From a virus: DNA of 64,000 nucleotides. Under the pieces are notes generated by a model that saw only the letters and a list, made by a program, of their open reading frames with translations, was not told the origin of the DNA and ran no database searches. The stretch's first letter is position 1; the number at the start of each line of letters is the position of its first letter. Where the stretch lies: positions 1 to 64,000 of IMG/VR virus record IMGVR_UViG_3300022752_005671. One strand, given 5' to 3'. The position numbers and the translations under genes were made by a program. Below are positions 62,234-64,000 of the stretch, piece by piece.

Positions 62234-63133
62234 TTAAAGTTGATTAAAAAGATCTCTATATGCTTTATATCCAAATGGCAATAATATCTCTTTTACGTTA
62301 GGTATTGCAGGAATTGCCTTTATTACATCGTCATGTATTGCAGAAGATGGTAAAACTGCTTCTGCCATTCCCATGCTTCTAGAAATCATTGAAACATCTA
62401 ATAGTCCACACTCTATTAAAGATTGAGGACCCCCTTCATACCTAGAAGTAACTGGATACAAATCAAGAGTTTGATACAGCTCATTTACGATTTCTTGTGA
62501 AGGCAATTCTATGTACGTAAAAGGTATTGATAAATCGTTCAGTTTGCTAATGATATATTGCCTACGCCACCCAGATAAAACTACATGAATTGATGGAGAT
62601 GTTTCTTTTAGTTTAGTTAAATATTCAGCTAATAAATCTGGTCCTTTTTCTAATTTTGGACTTTTTAAGTCGCTTCCTTCTGTGTCTCTCTGAAATGATC
62701 CTATAACTGTTGCATCAAGAGGAATGTTATATTTTTTTCTGAATTCTTCTTTCGTACCAGTCTTTTTCCATATTTTTTGATTTGCCCAATATGGGATCAC
62801 TTTAATAGGTTTATTTGTATAACTTTCGATAAACTTTTTGGTGTGAATGCTTGGCGTGTGATAAATATGAGTAATTGAATCTCTTTCCTTAAAGTCATTA
62901 ATTTGATCAATACCAAACTTTTCAGGCACGATGTGGTGGATTGTAGTTACTACTTTTTTTGTTTTTAAAAACTGTATTGGTAAATTTCTCCAGCACCAAT
63001 CAGAAAACAACCAAATTACATCTGCTTGTCTACAATCAAAAACGCTAATATCGCTGTTGTCTTCATACCATTCTTTTGTAAATCTATCAATAATCCAGTT
63101 TTCTTTTGGAGGTAAAACGTAAACTTTATTCAT
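62234..63133 (-). CDS. glycosyltransferase, GT4-type
   Basis: 299 residues from ATG 63133, with CAGGTGAT upstream (a GTG at 63142 is in frame). WKKTGTKEEFRKKYNIPLDATVIGSFQRD is the linker to the C-domain. VVLSGWRRQYIISKLNDL and DLYPVTSRYEGGPQSLIECGLLDVSMISR (about 227-256) are the family-4 donor motif ('R.EG...sl.Ea'). Confidence 0.78.
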   Translation of the reverse strand: MNKVYVLPPKENWIIDRFTKEWYEDNSDISVFDCRQADVIWLFSDWCWRNLPIQFLKTKKVVTTIHHIVPEKFGIDQINDFKERDSITHIYHTPSIHTKKFIESYTNKPIKVIPYWANQKIWKKTGTKEEFRKKYNIPLDATVIGSFQRDTEGSDLKSPKLEKGPDLLAEYLTKLKETSPSIHVVLSGWRRQYIISKLNDLSIPFTYIELPSQEIVNELYQTLDLYPVTSRYEGGPQSLIECGLLDVSMISRSMGMAEAVLPSSAIHDDVIKAIPAIPNVKEILLPFGYKAYRDLFNQL

Positions 63134-63161
63134 GTAGATCACCTGAAGGTTTTAAATATTT

Positions 63162-64000
63162 TTAATTTTCTATTATTCGTTTAAAAAAATTGATGTAGTT
63201 TGATAAACAGTTTGTCATGCTGACATCAAATGGATTTTTTAATTCTTCTTTTTTTGGAAGTTTTTCAGTTATTTGAGTTATATCGATAGAAGGGGGATCA
63301 TCATAGTTTGCTAATTCAAAATTATAATCGTTCTTTTCTTTAAGAATTATTCCATAACCTTGCACTAGCTCTTTTGTTCCACCATGTTCTGAACATATAA
63401 CAGGAGTTTTTTGAGACAATGATTCAACAACAGTATTTGGACAATGATCTAGCCATGCTAGATGCAGCATCCAATTTGCTGCAGAAAATATTTCAAGACA
63501 TACTTCATGCGGTTGCGAACCAGCGTAAAAAATGTGAGGATCTGCAATTTTTGTTGCATTTGATCCCAACACTATCAGCGCTGCCGATGAATAAAAATTT
63601 CTTAAATGTTTATATAATTCTACGTTTTCGTTTAAACGTTTTTGTGGATGCCAATTTGCAGAACAGACAAACAACATTTCGTATTGCTTTCTGATTTGTT
63701 CTAATGTCGGTATATGAAATTTTTTAATTTCAGGTGCATTAATACCGTTTCTAATTATTGAACCATTTTTATGATGACCCCACCACTTCGTAGTCATTCC
63801 TTTATCAAACTCAGATTGCCATATTACTGCATCTGAATTTTGATATAGATTTTTTATTGATGAATTTTTTGTTTCAAATTCTTCTGGTTTGAACCAGATT
63901 CCATCTAGTCTTTGAACTACTTTTTTTGCTAAAGGTCTTCCTGAAGGTTCGATAAAAACTATTGAAACATCAGCTTGTCTACCATCATACAATTCAACTT
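63162..64000 (-). CDS. glycosyltransferase, GT4-type, N-terminus outside window
   Basis: About 279 residues are visible. The frame is open to the window edge, so the true start lies beyond (a TTG at 63992 is the first usable start inside). LFVCSANWHPQKRLNENVEL, ALIVLGSNATKI, HIFYAGSQPHEVCLEIFSAANWMLHLAWLDHCPNTVVESL and KTPVICSEHGGTKELVQGYG are the C-domain with the family-4 motif. Continues the glycan operon leftward out of view. Confidence 0.8.
   Translation of the reverse strand, partial: VELYDGRQADVSIVFIEPSGRPLAKKVVQRLDGIWFKPEEFETKNSSIKNLYQNSDAVIWQSEFDKGMTTKWWGHHKNGSIIRNGINAPEIKKFHIPTLEQIRKQYEMLFVCSANWHPQKRLNENVELYKHLRNFYSSAALIVLGSNATKIADPHIFYAGSQPHEVCLEIFSAANWMLHLAWLDHCPNTVVESLSQKTPVICSEHGGTKELVQGYGIILKEKNDYNFELANYDDPPSIDITQITEKLPKKEELKNPFDVSMTNCLSNYINFFKRIIEN

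Noticed and set aside
1-64000. Search for insertion sequences, integrase, rRNA and a second enzyme of the glyoxylate cycle
   Set aside because: No frame with transposase, integrase or isocitrate lyase motifs and no rRNA-like sequence was seen.

Overview
The window looks like part of a large contractile-tailed (myovirus-type) bacteriophage genome, probably recovered from an environmental sample. The evidence is a set of T4-superfamily-like proteins: a gp6-like baseplate wedge, a gp25-like wedge, a hub/spike protein with an OB-fold-like segment, a gp55-like late sigma factor and an ATP-dependent DNA ligase. Around these are long Ser/Gly-rich tail-fibre and tail-surface proteins. I saw no rRNA, integrase, transposase or CRISPR array. 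Host identity is inference only. A von Willebrand A lipoprotein with a DNSGSM motif and a small Ala/Ser-rich lipoprotein both resemble myxobacterial (Myxococcota/deltaproteobacterial) surface proteins.

Layout. (1) 1-11 kb is mostly + strand and holds metabolism, repair and regulation. It starts with the 3' end of a GC-rich zinc deaminase and a GC-rich foldback. Then come a DUF5522 protein, malate synthase with its own sigma70-like promoter, the vWA lipoprotein, a HAD phosphatase, UV-damage endonuclease UvsE, a sigma-70-family factor lacking region 4.2, and a separate small HTH protein. A GT25 glycosyltransferase on the minus strand, the DNA ligase, the Ala-rich lipoprotein and a shrunken tRNA-like element close the segment. 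(2) 11-18.7 kb, minus strand, holds three tail fibres that share a repeated beta-rich module. One also carries a very glycine-rich adhesin-like domain. (3) 18.9-20.3 kb, + strand, is a three-gene cassette inserted between two late blocks: NADAR, peptidyl-tRNA hydrolase 2 and an unknown protein. (4) 20.4-41.7 kb, minus strand, is the tail and baseplate morphogenesis block, headed by the gp55-like sigma and a small membrane protein. (5) 41.7-64 kb, minus strand, is a glycan cluster with at least ten glycosyltransferase-like proteins. It also has UDP-sugar dehydrogenase-like, epimerase and aminotransferase genes, and methyl-, acetyl- and carbamoyl-transferases, a 2OG-Fe(II) oxygenase and an SGNH hydrolase. 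Many genes overlap by 4 bases (ATGA), so this is one polycistronic unit. A Cas4-like Fe-S nuclease sits inside it. The last gene runs off the window.

How it fits together. The gp55-like sigma, with a TATAAATA element in front of the fibre block, suggests T4-style late transcription. The glycan cluster reads into the tail genes on the same strand. Its product could decorate virions, the host envelope or DNA; the sequence does not say which. Base composition falls from clearly GC-rich at the left edge to strongly AT-rich in the glycan cluster, so the region is mosaic. Two reading frames in the glycan cluster (near 46.15 kb and 53.1 kb) look broken by single-base indels. That is either decay or sequence error.
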